Shown here: positions 26,678 through 35,710 of the stretch, piece by piece
Layout of the letters: the number at the start of each line of letters is the position of its first letter
How positions within the stretch are numbered: the first letter of the stretch is position 1
DNA from: Bacteroidales bacterium
GTDB taxonomy: Bacteria > Bacteroidota > Bacteroidia > Bacteroidales > Tenuifilaceae
DNA length: 37,414 bases
Assembly (NCBI GenBank): GCA_028708425.1
Contig: JAQVYY010000036.1
Span: forward strand, 1-37,414
Reading direction: 5' to 3'
Notes under the pieces: generated by a model
What the model was told of the DNA's origin: nothing
Database searches by the model: none
What the model saw: the letters and a program-made list of their open reading frames with translations, nothing else
Translations under genes and position numbers: made by a program

Positions 26678-27898
26678 CTATACATAAATTAGGGTTGATA
26701 ATTTTTCTGGAAAGAAATTCTCTTTGGCAACCTGAAGCAGCTCCTGGGCCGTTAAACTTTCAATTTTGGCGTTAAGCTCATCAAAATCCTCAACGGTACT
26801 GGAAAACAAATATTTTCGAGCCACATTTAGCATTAAAGCCTCATTGTTTTCGGAAGCAATAGCCAGCTGACCAATAAGTTGACGTTTAGCCTTTATCAGC
26901 TGCTGAACCCCCAGCTTTTTATTACACAACAAGTTGAGCTCACCGTATAGAACATCCACCGATTTAGAAAAATTTTCCTTATCACTTCCAAAGTATATGT
27001 TAAATACGCCCGTATCTGAATACGGCATATACGAAGACTCAACGGTATACGCATAGCCATTACGCTCGCGCATCGAGAGGTTTAACCTCGAATTCTGTCC
27101 TGGCCCGCCCAGCACGTTGTTTAAAAGGTACATGGCTACCCTGTTATTATGGTGTAAATGGTAGGTTCGGCATCCTACCATACAATGCTGCTGAAAAGTT
27201 TTTTTCTTAACCTCTTTTTTTACTGGTAAGGCAGGCTTAATGGCGCACCGATTAACCGTTCTGTAATTCGGCGCAACAGTTCCAAAGTACCTGTCGGCCA
27301 GCTTAACTACCCTACTAAACGAAATATTACCAATGGAGCAAAAAACCATTTGGTTGGTATTGTAAACCCTGTTAATAAATTTGAAGATATCGTTACGTGT
27401 AAATCGTTTTAAAGATTTTTTTGTGCCCAGTATATTTCGGCCAAATGGGTGATTTGGGTAAAGGAGCTCCTCAAAATCGTCGAAAATAAGCTCCGAGGGC
27501 GAATCTTTATAAGAATTTATCTCGTCGAGCACCACGACCTTCTCCTTAACCAGCTCCTTTTCGGGAAAGGTAGATTGGAATGTTATATCGAACATAAGCT
27601 CTATGGCCCGATGGTAATTTTCCTTTAAGAATGTTGAGTGAACAACGGTTTCCTCCTTGGTGGTGTATGCATTTAATTCGCCACCCACATCTTCTAAACG
27701 GCTCATAACATGATAAGCTCGTCTCTTTTTTGTGCCCTTAAACAGCACATGTTCAATAAAATGTGCCATCCCATGCTCGCCATCTAGCTCATCGCGGGTA
27801 CCAGCATTAATCATTATACAAGCGTATGCCACTGGCGAATTTGTTCGCCCGTGCACAACACGAATACCATTACTTAAGGTGTGGCTTTCGAAAATCAT
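26678..27898 (-). CDS. M16-family zinc peptidase (processing-peptidase-like)
   Basis: 406 residues. The inverted zinc motif HFIEH is at residues 46-50 in GMAHFIEHVLFKGTKK, and a downstream conserved Glu is in VVVLDEINSY near 125. The second half holds the R/Y pair region (GPGQNSRLNLSMRERNGYAYTVESSY) typical of M16 substrate binding, so this single chain carries both halves expected for the roughly 400-residue subfamily. No signal peptide is visible, so it probably acts in the cytosol. Natural substrates are unknown. It forms an operon with the O-methyltransferase. Confidence 0.95.
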   Translation of the reverse strand: MIFESHTLSNGIRVVHGRTNSPVAYACIMINAGTRDELDGEHGMAHFIEHVLFKGTKKRRAYHVMSRLEDVGGELNAYTTKEETVVHSTFLKENYHRAIELMFDITFQSTFPEKELVKEKVVVLDEINSYKDSPSELIFDDFEELLYPNHPFGRNILGTKKSLKRFTRNDIFKFINRVYNTNQMVFCSIGNISFSRVVKLADRYFGTVAPNYRTVNRCAIKPALPVKKEVKKKTFQQHCMVGCRTYHLHHNNRVAMYLLNNVLGGPGQNSRLNLSMRERNGYAYTVESSYMPYSDTGVFNIYFGSDKENFSKSVDVLYGELNLLCNKKLGVQQLIKAKRQLIGQLAIASENNEALMLNVARKYLFSSTVEDFDELNAKIESLTAQELLQVAKENFFPEKLSTLIYV

Positions 27899-27941
27899 AT
27901 AAAAAATTTAATCTGCAAACGTAGTGAATTATAACGATATG

Positions 27942-28042
27942 TTAACCCCAATTATTCATTCGAATAATTGCTGTCTCTTACAGCGACTATGTGTCCCAAC
28001 CAATTTTGTTACCCAAAATTAGGCTCAGCTAAGTAGGGTTAA
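27942..28042 (+). repeat. Interspersed three-hairpin repeat, copy E (3'-truncated)
   Basis: Begins TTAACCCCAATTATTCATTC and keeps hairpins 1 and 2, then stops at GTAGGGTTAA without hairpin 3. It lies between the M16 gene start and tRNA-Phe. Confidence 0.85.
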
Positions 28043-28201
28043 AGGGTACATTTCAAAATTTAGCATGAACAATATTGATAAAATCAGGTTGTTTAGATAA
28101 CAATATTCATAGTAAAAATAGGGCAGAATAAAAAAATAGCTTTGCAAAAGCCTGATAATCTCAATTATTTGCTATTTTAACAAATAAAACACGATAAAAT
28201 A

Positions 28202-28233
28202 TTTGCAAGTAATATGTTTTTATCTACCTTTGC
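28202..28233 (+). promoter_or_regulatory. Promoter of tRNA-Phe
   Basis: TTTGC at 28202-28206 and TACCTTTGC at 28225-28233, 18 bases apart, match the Bacteroidota -33 (TTTG) and -7 (TAnnTTTG) elements, 14 bases before the mature tRNA. Confidence 0.7.
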
Positions 28234-28247
28234 AACCGCAAAACAAC

Positions 28248-28320
<73 letters not shown>

Positions 28321-28358
28321 CAAGACCCCAAGCGAACCCGCTTGGGGTCTTGCCGTTT
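28321..28358 (+). terminator. tRNA-Phe terminator
   Basis: Perfect 14-bp stem CAAGACCCCAAGCG / CGCTTGGGGTCTTG with AACC loop, then CCGTTTTA, directly after the tRNA. Confidence 0.85.
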
Positions 28359-28429
28359 TATAGGGTTTGTGGAAACAAAAATATGGAGGCTCCGTTAGGT
28401 TGAACCATTCGTACAACCAATGCGGTTAT

Positions 28430-29332
28430 TTATTTCCCCTCCTGCTTACTTTTCAATATCTTATACGAAAGCCCTATGCCAATACTGGGCGTGGGTTTTG
28501 ATATTTTACTCTCGCCAAATGTGTAGGGGTAGCCCAGGTGGGTTTGTAGCCCTAGGCGGCGAAAGTTGATATTTACTATTAGGGCAGGGTCAATATAGAC
28601 GTCGGTTTGGTGAGCGTAGAAATGCTGCCCTATATGCTCGTAGACATGGGGATAAATGGGGTTGTAGTTAATATTATAATGCCTTAGGTACCCCGTGTTT
28701 AGCTGCGCAGTAACCTGTAGTTTCTTGTGTTTAAGGGAAATGCCCAGCATGAGGTTGTGATTGAAGGTAGTGTAGCGTAAATGGGTATAAAGCACAGAAA
28801 GATAATAATTATCAGGAACTTGTATCCATATGTATTCTTCATAGCGAAAACAACCTGTACCGAGCGTGATGCTGCTTCCTACTTCCCATTGGAGGTAGGG
28901 TAGAATATCCTTGTGATAAGCCGCTCCAATATCGAAGGCGTTGGAGCGACCTTTATACAGAATATTGCTTCCCGAACCGCTCACAACAAATATTTCGTTT
29001 CGCCTTGAGGCAAGGAAACTGGTGCTAAGGTTGAGGTAGTCCGTTAACCCATAGGTAACGTTGACGCGATTATCGGCTACTCCTAAATAATTGCCAAACA
29101 GAAGAACAAAAGTACCTGCAATCCTGTTTGCTAAAGAGATGTTTTGCGGACGCTGAATATCAGGATAGTATGTTTGGCGCAGCAGGTTAATTTTCAGGTC
29201 GCCCTTTTGAGCAAAGCAGCTGGTGTAAGGTACCGCTATTGTTTTATAGTTTAGGTAATTTATACGCTGTGCCTGAGCATGGGTGTTAAATAGCAAGCCA
29301 ATGCATAGTAGGAGCTGTACTGTTTTTCGCAT
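28430..29332 (-). CDS. Exported beta-barrel-like outer-membrane protein
   Basis: 300 residues. The signal peptide MRKTVQLLLCIGLLFNTHAQA probably ends at the AQA site before QRIN. The mature protein is made of alternating amphipathic strands rich in Tyr, Asn and Gly (NVTYGLTDYLNLSTSFLASR, NHNLMLGISLKHKKLQVTAQ, INFRRLGLQTHLGYPYTFGE, SIGIGLSYKILK), as in small outer-membrane barrels. I cannot assign a family. It lies 32 bases downstream of the propeller lipoprotein gene on the same strand, suggesting joint expression as surface proteins. Confidence 0.75.
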   Translation of the reverse strand: MRKTVQLLLCIGLLFNTHAQAQRINYLNYKTIAVPYTSCFAQKGDLKINLLRQTYYPDIQRPQNISLANRIAGTFVLLFGNYLGVADNRVNVTYGLTDYLNLSTSFLASRRNEIFVVSGSGSNILYKGRSNAFDIGAAYHKDILPYLQWEVGSSITLGTGCFRYEEYIWIQVPDNYYLSVLYTHLRYTTFNHNLMLGISLKHKKLQVTAQLNTGYLRHYNINYNPIYPHVYEHIGQHFYAHQTDVYIDPALIVNINFRRLGLQTHLGYPYTFGESKISKPTPSIGIGLSYKILKSKQEGK

Positions 29333-29364
29333 GTGAATTTATTATTTTGTAAAACACTGATTAT

Positions 29365-30597
29365 CTATATCCCCTCGTAGCAGTAGGTGAAGCCATCATC
29401 TCCCACCACCACAAACTTTTTGCCCTCGGCATTCTTGTAGGTGGCAACCCCGAATTGTGCCCGATATTTTAAATCGAAGTATAGCACCCGCTGCCCCGTG
29501 TTCAGGTTGTAGGCCTGAATGGGTCTCCCCGTTGTAACGTAGTATAGCACATCATCGAGAATGGCCGATGGGTAAACCCAACTCTCGAAGGTGTAGAGCA
29601 GGTTATGGGTTTTTAGATCCACCACGTAGTGACCATTTACGTTAAGCGTATTGTTGGGGCTTAACCCAACTATCAGCTTATCCTTATAGAATGTGTGGTA
29701 TACGTAGTCGCCCCAGTCAATTAGCCTCACGTCGCGCTCAAAGGTTAGGGTTTCCATGCTGAATATCTTGTAACCCCCGCCCGTGAACAGGTAAACCTGG
29801 TTGTTAAACACCTCTACCTTGTTTAGGTGGTTATCTAGGGGGATGTGCTTCACAAGTAGCTCCATCGTCTCAGTATCGAGTAGCGAGGCGAAATACTCTG
29901 CTGAGTCAGATTTTGAGCGTCGGGTTTCGGCAATAAAGATGTACTCCTTGCCATAGCAATGGAAAGGGCGTGCGTAGCCTAATCTTTGCCAATCAATATT
30001 TGGATGGGCAGGGAGGGGGGTGGAGTAGAAATACTCAGCCGCCCCGCTGCTGATATCCACCTTATAAATTGGACAAACTTCATCAGAGGTGTTAACTAGG
30101 CAGTAGTAGTGGTTGCCGCTAACGTCCATTGCCACTCCTAATGTTTCTAAAGGCGTTTCCCAAAGGGTTTCGCCCGTTTCAATATCCAGCTTAATATGCC
30201 TTCTTTCACCCCACTCTCCAATCATTATTATTAGGTATCCCTCCGCGGGGTTAAATAAGGAACCCCTTAGTATAAAACTTTGCCCACCAGTGTAGTCTGC
30301 TGATGTGTTGAAATACTTTTCCCACACAACTTCTCCAGTCTCAACCATCAAGCATCTTAACCCGCCCTTGGTGTCCTTATACGTATCCACAATCACCTTA
30401 TCGTCAAACTGAAAGTAGGGGTCAATAATAACAGTCACATAATTTGCAGTATCATGGGGAACGCTCCACAAGGGTTCTTGCCAAACAATCACCCCGTCCT
30501 TAACTATCTGGGTAGGGCTTGGGGGTGTTGGTTCTTTTTGGCAGCTGAGGGAGCAAAATAATACCCCCACAATTAATATCTTTATTCGTAATTTCAT
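29365..30597 (-). CDS. Lipoprotein with PQQ-like beta-propeller repeats
   Basis: 410 residues with a lipoprotein signal MKLRIKILIVGVLFCSLSC (Cys19). Repeated blade-like units recur, such as GGLRCLMVETGEVVWEKYF, HIKLDIETGETLWETPLETL and IQAYNLNTGQRVLYFDLKYR, matching the Trp/Leu-rich pattern of PQQ-type propellers. No enzymatic residues are evident; comparable proteins act as scaffolds or binding modules on the periplasmic or outer surface. The start is separated from the lipase-like gene by 152 bases holding two inverted repeats. Confidence 0.8.
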   Translation of the reverse strand: MKLRIKILIVGVLFCSLSCQKEPTPPSPTQIVKDGVIVWQEPLWSVPHDTANYVTVIIDPYFQFDDKVIVDTYKDTKGGLRCLMVETGEVVWEKYFNTSADYTGGQSFILRGSLFNPAEGYLIIMIGEWGERRHIKLDIETGETLWETPLETLGVAMDVSGNHYYCLVNTSDEVCPIYKVDISSGAAEYFYSTPLPAHPNIDWQRLGYARPFHCYGKEYIFIAETRRSKSDSAEYFASLLDTETMELLVKHIPLDNHLNKVEVFNNQVYLFTGGGYKIFSMETLTFERDVRLIDWGDYVYHTFYKDKLIVGLSPNNTLNVNGHYVVDLKTHNLLYTFESWVYPSAILDDVLYYVTTGRPIQAYNLNTGQRVLYFDLKYRAQFGVATYKNAEGKKFVVVGDDGFTYCYEGI

Positions 30598-30631
30598 CTG
30601 TTTGTAATTTTGATTTTAGCGTTGAACTAGA

Positions 30632-30687
30632 ACATTCATTGAACTTATAGCCATGCTTTGTGTGCTAAATTCATCATAATGAATGTT
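30632..30687. other. Inverted repeat upstream of the propeller lipoprotein gene
   Basis: AACATTCATT at 30631-30640 is complementary to AATGAATGTT at 30678-30687, with a 37-base spacer. It could be a leader hairpin or operator. Confidence 0.45.
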
Positions 30688-30706
30688 TCATTGCATTAAT
30701 TCTTTT

Positions 30707-30742
30707 AATTGCAGCATTGCAAAATTTTGCAATGCTGCAATT
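30707..30742. terminator. 36-bp perfect palindrome after the lipase-like gene
   Basis: AATTGCAGCATTGCAAAA is followed immediately by its exact reverse complement. It lies 7 bases beyond the stop codon (30750) on the minus strand. It probably folds into a transcript-end hairpin; the minus-side tail is A-rich, not U-rich, so a different role is possible. Confidence 0.55.
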
Positions 30743-30749
30743 TGATTAG

Positions 30750-32279
30750 CTATTTTTTGGGTGTTTTAAAATAGTAGTGTGTGTTAAACTGGCTCTCCAA
30801 ATATCTCACCACATCTTTATTCTTCTTCATCTCCTCGTGGTTGGTTTGATTGATAGTTTTAGTAGTTGCCCCAGCCAGCCCAAGTTGTGAGGGTAGGGTT
30901 ACAATACCATCGTTGGGGTGGATATGCTGAACCTGATAGGTGTAGGTTTGTGTTACCCATTGCCAGTTACCGGGTTCAGCATTGGGATCAGGCGCATCTA
31001 ATATTGGCATAGAGGGCTCTTGGATGATATTATTCCCACTACTAACCCAAATATACACTTCAATGGTTACGGTTTCGGTGGTGTAGTATATGCTACCCAA
31101 GCAATTCTGGTACTCTCTTTCAAAACCATTCTCCCAGAAAGCCGCTTGCCTATTAAAGGCATCCCTCTTGGTTGCGTAACGTGAGTTGGTTAGCCCAAGC
31201 GACCACCAGCTACCATTGCAGTAGGCGGTATGGTATCTTTCCGCACATATTCTAGAGTCCACAGAAATTGCTTCGGTAATGTTTAAAAAATTATTATCTG
31301 TTATATCCCCAATGCCAGCGTTTGATTGCATCATGTTACTTAGCGTTGACCCTAAAAATCGAATGCCAGCTGGATAGTCTGCTTGTCCGGCAATAACTAT
31401 TTTTGGACATTCTAAAGGAGTGTTGTTAAGGCTTGATATAATAGAACTTGAAGGTTTTAGGTCATCTTTGCTGTTTGAGTACCCCTCATCTTGACTCCCG
31501 AAAATATAACTTGCCGATAAGCAAATTGTATGTTCTAATGAAGCTGTAACTCCTTCTTTTATCTTATCAACTAATAAGTTTACCGCTGCTGCGGACAGTA
31601 AATCTCCTCCTAAACTATTAAGTATACTAAAAAACGTATTATCCCACATTTCTCCTACCGTTCCAAAATTCAAGCCCGTAAGATTTTCAATGAGATTAAC
31701 AATAGTCAAATTTTCTCTAAATGACATGTAACTATCATGGAGTTCAAATACATCTAAAAGATTTTCATGATATTGTGAAAGGTTCCCAACCTTAGATCCC
31801 ATATTACTATATCCCGTAAGTCCATCGGTTACAGTTTTATTGTAAAAAGAAGCTAGCTTCCCATTATCAAACGAGTTGGCAAATTCGGCACCTTGGTGCG
31901 GAGTGCCGAGGGTAATTAGCCCGCCAAATTGTTTCGAAGTACTCGCCTGTTTTTGGTGCTGCCTGCTTACCAAACCACCCATACTATGGGCAACAACTAT
32001 ATCATCCTCCTGCTCTTCAAAACCAAAACCGTTTATTTTATTGGCTGCAAAAACTATACCCCGATTCGAGGGGTAACTTAGAGGATAGGAATTGATTTTG
32101 TATCTCGCTTCAAAGTAATCCGACATGGTAATCAATGAACCCGCATTTCCTTCCAACCCATGTATCCAGAATACATTACGATAATTGGGATTTGTTGCCT
32201 TATTGGTTGATTCCTGTGCCATGGGTTTTAGTGGAGCAGCTAGTAGTAAAGCTAGCTGTATATATATTATCTGTTTCAT
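30750..32279 (-). CDS. Exported alpha/beta hydrolase, PGAP1/lipase-like
   Basis: 509 residues. Signal peptide MKQIIYIQLALLLAAPLKPMA. The hydrolase core is N-terminal: oxyanion-loop region VFWIHGLEGNAGS near residues 36-48 and nucleophile elbow VAHSMGG with Ser99, followed by LITLGTPHQGAEFANS, characteristic of PGAP1/lipase-type enzymes. The candidate acid and His are not obvious; a His lies near the C-terminal side of the core. Residues about 180-510 are an uncharacterised extension. Probable periplasmic or secreted esterase. The gene ends at the lipoprotein gene neighbour by only 3 bases, so these two are one operon. Substrate unknown. Confidence 0.85.
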   Translation of the reverse strand: MKQIIYIQLALLLAAPLKPMAQESTNKATNPNYRNVFWIHGLEGNAGSLITMSDYFEARYKINSYPLSYPSNRGIVFAANKINGFGFEEQEDDIVVAHSMGGLVSRQHQKQASTSKQFGGLITLGTPHQGAEFANSFDNGKLASFYNKTVTDGLTGYSNMGSKVGNLSQYHENLLDVFELHDSYMSFRENLTIVNLIENLTGLNFGTVGEMWDNTFFSILNSLGGDLLSAAAVNLLVDKIKEGVTASLEHTICLSASYIFGSQDEGYSNSKDDLKPSSSIISSLNNTPLECPKIVIAGQADYPAGIRFLGSTLSNMMQSNAGIGDITDNNFLNITEAISVDSRICAERYHTAYCNGSWWSLGLTNSRYATKRDAFNRQAAFWENGFEREYQNCLGSIYYTTETVTIEVYIWVSSGNNIIQEPSMPILDAPDPNAEPGNWQWVTQTYTYQVQHIHPNDGIVTLPSQLGLAGATTKTINQTNHEEMKKNKDVVRYLESQFNTHYYFKTPKK

Positions 32280-32282
32280 AAT

Positions 32283-33119
32283 CTAAAAGTATTCTATGTT
32301 AATGTTATCGTAATTAGTTATCATCTTGTTCTCTATCACTTCTCCAGCATAATCGGTAGAGTAACTAATTGCCTCTTCGTATGCTACAACAGGAATATCG
32401 TCAATTAGCTTGTAGAGCATGGTAACCTTGCTTACCAACTCACCATTTTCATCGAAAAGTTTTGAAATAACAGATACACCGTATTTAATATTTAAGTACG
32501 ATACTGCTGTATAACCTGCAAGGTTTTCGTCTATTTCATTATTCTGATCATATACCTGAGTAAGCTTAACCACATTGGTATCTTTCTGCACTTCAGCGGT
32601 AAAATGATTCGATTTGCCGTTGCTTTGCTCTAGCATTTCCCGCATTTTTTTGGATCGCTCCTGATAAGAGGTTACCATAAAGCTCAGGTCTTGCTCAGTT
32701 TTTTCTGTTGTTACATCAGAAAACATTAGGTTACCATACTCATCGTGCATGGATACGCTGAAGTTCGATTTAGTTATTTTTTTCCATTCTGGCTCAACGA
32801 AATCTTTCCTTTTGACTCCATCAAGCCTTTTGATTTCCATAGAGTAATTTTCCTTTTTGTTATCAAAGAAAATGTTTACCTCTTTGCTTTCCGACTGAAC
32901 ACCTACTCCTCCGATGATTTTGAGCTCCCCTTTGCTCATTGATGTGCTCATTGAGGTTTCCTTCTGGGTAAAGCTTAATCGAATTTCTGATTTGAATTGA
33001 GGGGTTGATTCGTTTGTATCTTGAATAAAAGTGTTCTCCTTGCAGCTGCTTATTGCCAATAATAACATTGTCGCTACTAGGGTACAAGTTTTGATTCTCA
33101 GATGATTTAGTTTGCTCAT
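32283..33119 (-). CDS. Hypothetical lipoprotein cotranscribed with the lipase-like gene
   Basis: 278 residues. The signal segment TCTLVATMLLLAISSC gives lipid-modified Cys26. The mature protein is charged, beta-rich and low in hydrophobics, without recognised domains (EIRLSFTQKETSMSTSMSKG near the start). It precedes the lipase-like gene by 3 bases, so a partner or anchor role for that hydrolase is plausible but inferred. Confidence 0.75.
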   Translation of the reverse strand: MSKLNHLRIKTCTLVATMLLLAISSCKENTFIQDTNESTPQFKSEIRLSFTQKETSMSTSMSKGELKIIGGVGVQSESKEVNIFFDNKKENYSMEIKRLDGVKRKDFVEPEWKKITKSNFSVSMHDEYGNLMFSDVTTEKTEQDLSFMVTSYQERSKKMREMLEQSNGKSNHFTAEVQKDTNVVKLTQVYDQNNEIDENLAGYTAVSYLNIKYGVSVISKLFDENGELVSKVTMLYKLIDDIPVVAYEEAISYSTDYAGEVIENKMITNYDNINIEYF

Positions 33120-33664
33120 ATTAACATTTTATTATGGTTGTTAACTATGAGGTTGTATACCAAATTGTAGTTTTACTAAAACTAATGTAACCAATGTAAC
33201 CCTTGAAATTAAATTCACGTTACTAACTATTGGTATAAACTCAATTTACCCCCTCACTCCAACGTTGATTTCAGGTCACTCAATGGGGTGGGGGTTTTTT
33301 GTTTTAGTTTTCGAGTCCCAATGCTTTGGGATACGCCTTACAACCATTGCTTTGCAGTGGCTGCTCGGGTTTGGGTTAAGCTAGTTTTATGGCCTTCTTT
33401 CGTATTGGTTAAAGGATTGGTATTTGCTCATTTGTACCAAATGTACAAAAGAATTTTGAGCATTGCCTGCTTGCCCCCCCCCTTTTTTTTAAAATGTTTG
33501 TTTCACAACATGCTTTGTATTAAGGAATTACTTTTACTCGTGGTTGTTGGGGTTGGGGTGTAAAAAAACATATTGTGTTGTTGTAAGATATGTGTTGTTG
33601 CAAGATATTGACAAACTAAGGCTAAAGCTGGCAGCGTTTTTTTGTTAGAAGGTATCCATTAGCT

Positions 33665-33815
33665 TTAAACCCCAATTATTCATTCGAAGAATTGCTGTCT
33701 CCAACAGCGAATAAGTTTCACAACCAATTTTGTTGCCCAAAATTGGGCTCGACTAGGTGGGGGTAACCCGCATTTGCATCCATCTTTAACAAATTTGATG
33801 AATAATGCGAGTTAA
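33665..33815 (+). repeat. Interspersed three-hairpin repeat, copy F (full length)
   Basis: Begins TTAAACCCCAATTATTCATTC and ends GATGAATAATGCGAGTTAA. Hairpins 2 and 3 are well kept; hairpin 1 is imperfect. It lies between divergent lipoprotein genes. Confidence 0.9.
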
Positions 33816-33865
33816 TTCGTATTATTAAATGTTGGGCTTGTTTTTTAGATTAAAACCTTGGACTC

Positions 33866-33890
33866 TTGACAATATTTTATACTTTTACAG
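33866..33890 (+). promoter_or_regulatory. Candidate promoter for the small lipoprotein gene
   Basis: TTGACA at 33866-33871 and TATACTTTTAC at 33879-33889 lie 43 bases before the preferred ATG. Spacing is shorter than the usual Bacteroidota arrangement, so this is weak. Confidence 0.3.
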
Positions 33891-33932
33891 GTCTTGATAT
33901 GCATATTAAATAATTTGAGAATTTTTAGCAGC

Positions 33933-34244
33933 ATGAAAATAATAAGAATTAGCCTTTTACTTATATCAGCAATAATTTTAGCAACCTCGTGTACAGTTCA
34001 AAAAGTAGCGGTAGGAAATTATAACGAGGTTGAATGTGAAAAGAAGTTACTAACCAGAGAAAAAGAGATTTCACTTTTTTGGGAACTTATACCTATACGT
34101 AACGTTGAGAAAAAGATTGACGTAAAAAACTATGAGAAAGTAAAAAAACGTGGTTTTTTTGATACTGTTGTGTTTTATGGTACCGCCGGAATTTTCTCGT
34201 TCCACACTGTAAGAATATACGTTAAGGAGTGTCCAAGCGAGTAG
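33933..34244 (+). CDS. Small lipoprotein
   Basis: 103 residues from ATG at 33933. An upstream TTG at 33894 is in frame, but the ATG gives a proper lipoprotein signal, MKIIRISLLLISAIILATSC (Cys20), and is preferred. The mature part is short and basic, with a moderately hydrophobic stretch near the C-terminus (TVVFYGTAGIFSFHTVRIYV). No family recognised. It stands alone between two repeat copies (F upstream, G downstream). Confidence 0.75.
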   Translation: MKIIRISLLLISAIILATSCTVQKVAVGNYNEVECEKKLLTREKEISLFWELIPIRNVEKKIDVKNYEKVKKRGFFDTVVFYGTAGIFSFHTVRIYVKECPSE

Positions 34245-34336
34245 GGTGTAAAAACATCTTATAAAGCTAAGCCAACATAGTACGCCCTAATTTGCAAATG
34301 CTCCTTTTGGAATAGACCACGAAACCTTACCAATAG

Positions 34337-34486
34337 TTAACCCCAATTACTCATCAGAATAATTGCTACCTACGACAGCGACTAGGTTTCACAACCCATT
34401 TTGTTACCCAAATTTGGGCTCGACTAGGTTGGGGTAACCCGCATTTACATTCACCTTTACTAAATTTGATGAATAATGCGGGCTAA
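34337..34486 (+). repeat. Interspersed three-hairpin repeat, copy G (full length)
   Basis: 150 bp from TTAACCCCAATTACTCATC to GATGAATAATGCGGGCTAA. It ends about 36 bases before the prfA -7 element and so sits immediately upstream of that promoter. Confidence 0.9.
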
Positions 34487-34521
34487 TAAACGCTTTAGCA
34501 TAAAAAATAAAATAAATGCCT

Positions 34522-34530
34522 TACCTTTGC
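34522..34530 (+). promoter_or_regulatory. prfA -7 element
   Basis: TACCTTTGC matches the Bacteroidota TAnnTTTGC element and lies 20 bases before the prfA ATG. Confidence 0.6.
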
Positions 34531-34549
34531 ACCAATTTACAAAGGAATT

Positions 34550-35635
34550 ATGAGTGAAAATACAATACTTGCCAAGCTCGAGGGGCTTAGGCAAAAATTC
34601 GAGGAGGTAGGCCAGCAAATTACCGACCCTGCAGTTATAGCTAACATGAAAAAGTACGTTAGCCTTAATAAGGAGTATAAGGAATTACAGCCCATTGTAG
34701 AGGCCTACGACAAGTACAAAAACATTCTTGATAACATAGATTCGTCAAAATTATTGCTTTCGACTGAAAAAGATGAAGAGATGCGAGAGATGGCAAAGAT
34801 GGAGATTGAATCGCTAGAGGAGGAGAAGGAGACGCTTGAAACCGAGATAAAATTTCTGCTTGTTCCTGCTGATCCTCAAGACGATAAAAACGCAGTGCTA
34901 GAGATTAGGGCAGGCACCGGTGGCGATGAGGCTAGCATTTTTGCAGGAGATCTGTACCGCATGTACACCAAGTTTATCGAGTCTAAGGGATGGAAGTATA
35001 GCGTTACACATTTTTCGGAGGGCACCATTGGTGGCTATAAGGAGATTGTGCTAAACGTTAAGGGTAATGGTGTTTACGGAGTTATGAAGTACGAATCGGG
35101 AGTGCACCGGGTGCAACGCGTACCGCAAACCGAAACCCAAGGACGGGTTCACACGTCGGCTGCAACGGTTGCCGTGCTTCCCGAAGCGGAAGAATTTGAT
35201 ATAGACCTAAGAATGGAGGATGTTCGCAAGGACACCTACTGCTCATCAGGGCCTGGTGGACAAAGCGTAAACACAACCTACTCGGCAATTAGACTAACCC
35301 ATATCCCCTCTGGAATTGTGGTTCAGTGTCAGGATCAGAAGTCGCAGCTAAAAAACCTTGATAAGGCTATGGCAGAGCTTCGCACAAGGCTTTACAATCT
35401 TGAGTACCAAAAGTACCTCGACGAAATTTCGTCGAAACGAAAAACGATGGTTTCAACCGGCGACCGCTCAGCCAAAATCAGAACCTACAACTATCCACAG
35501 GGCAGGGTAACCGATCACCGAATTAATCTGACACTATACAACCTTTCGGCAGTTATTGATGGGGATATAAACGAGATTATAGAACAACTCCAAATGGCCG
35601 AAAATGCTGAACGCCTAAAAATGAGTGAAATGTAA
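34550..35635 (+). CDS. prfA: Peptide chain release factor 1
   Basis: 361 residues, normal length. The stop-codon recognition loop region is GVHRVQRVPQTETQGRVHTSA (PxT tripeptide as PQT, where E. coli has PAT). The peptidyl-tRNA hydrolysis motif GGQ is at residues 236-238 in SSGPGGQSVNTTYSAIRLTH. The C-terminal part has DRSAKIRTYNYPQGRVTDHR. It recognises UAA and UAG in the ribosomal A site and releases the finished protein. It is followed by pyrF 75 bases downstream on the same strand, so cotranscription is possible. Confidence 0.98.
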   Translation: MSENTILAKLEGLRQKFEEVGQQITDPAVIANMKKYVSLNKEYKELQPIVEAYDKYKNILDNIDSSKLLLSTEKDEEMREMAKMEIESLEEEKETLETEIKFLLVPADPQDDKNAVLEIRAGTGGDEASIFAGDLYRMYTKFIESKGWKYSVTHFSEGTIGGYKEIVLNVKGNGVYGVMKYESGVHRVQRVPQTETQGRVHTSAATVAVLPEAEEFDIDLRMEDVRKDTYCSSGPGGQSVNTTYSAIRLTHIPSGIVVQCQDQKSQLKNLDKAMAELRTRLYNLEYQKYLDEISSKRKTMVSTGDRSAKIRTYNYPQGRVTDHRINLTLYNLSAVIDGDINEIIEQLQMAENAERLKMSEM

Positions 35636-35710
35636 TACTTGCATAAAATACTGCGCAACAAGTATAGCTAAGCTAGTATTTAAACTAAGGTTTTACAAAA
35701 AATCTGCTTT

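Larger units (their letters stand above)
33120..33932. other. Long intergenic region with orphan terminator-like hairpin, C9T8 tract and repeat copy F
   Basis: About 800 bases between divergent genes. An ACCCCC...GGGGGT dyad at 33247-33292 is followed by TTTTTT on the plus strand, though no plus-strand gene precedes it. A run of nine C then eight T lies at 33474-33490. Repeat copy F occupies 33665-33815. A 91-codon GTG frame across the homopolymers is not credible as a gene. Confidence 0.5.

Noticed and set aside
33288-33563. 91-codon GTG-start plus-strand frame
   Set aside because: It runs through a U-run and a C9T8 homopolymer, has low-complexity composition and no recognisable family.
33894-33932. 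TTG start extending the small lipoprotein by 13 residues
   Set aside because: The extension would put polar residues before the lipoprotein signal; the internal ATG at 33933 gives a proper signal peptide.
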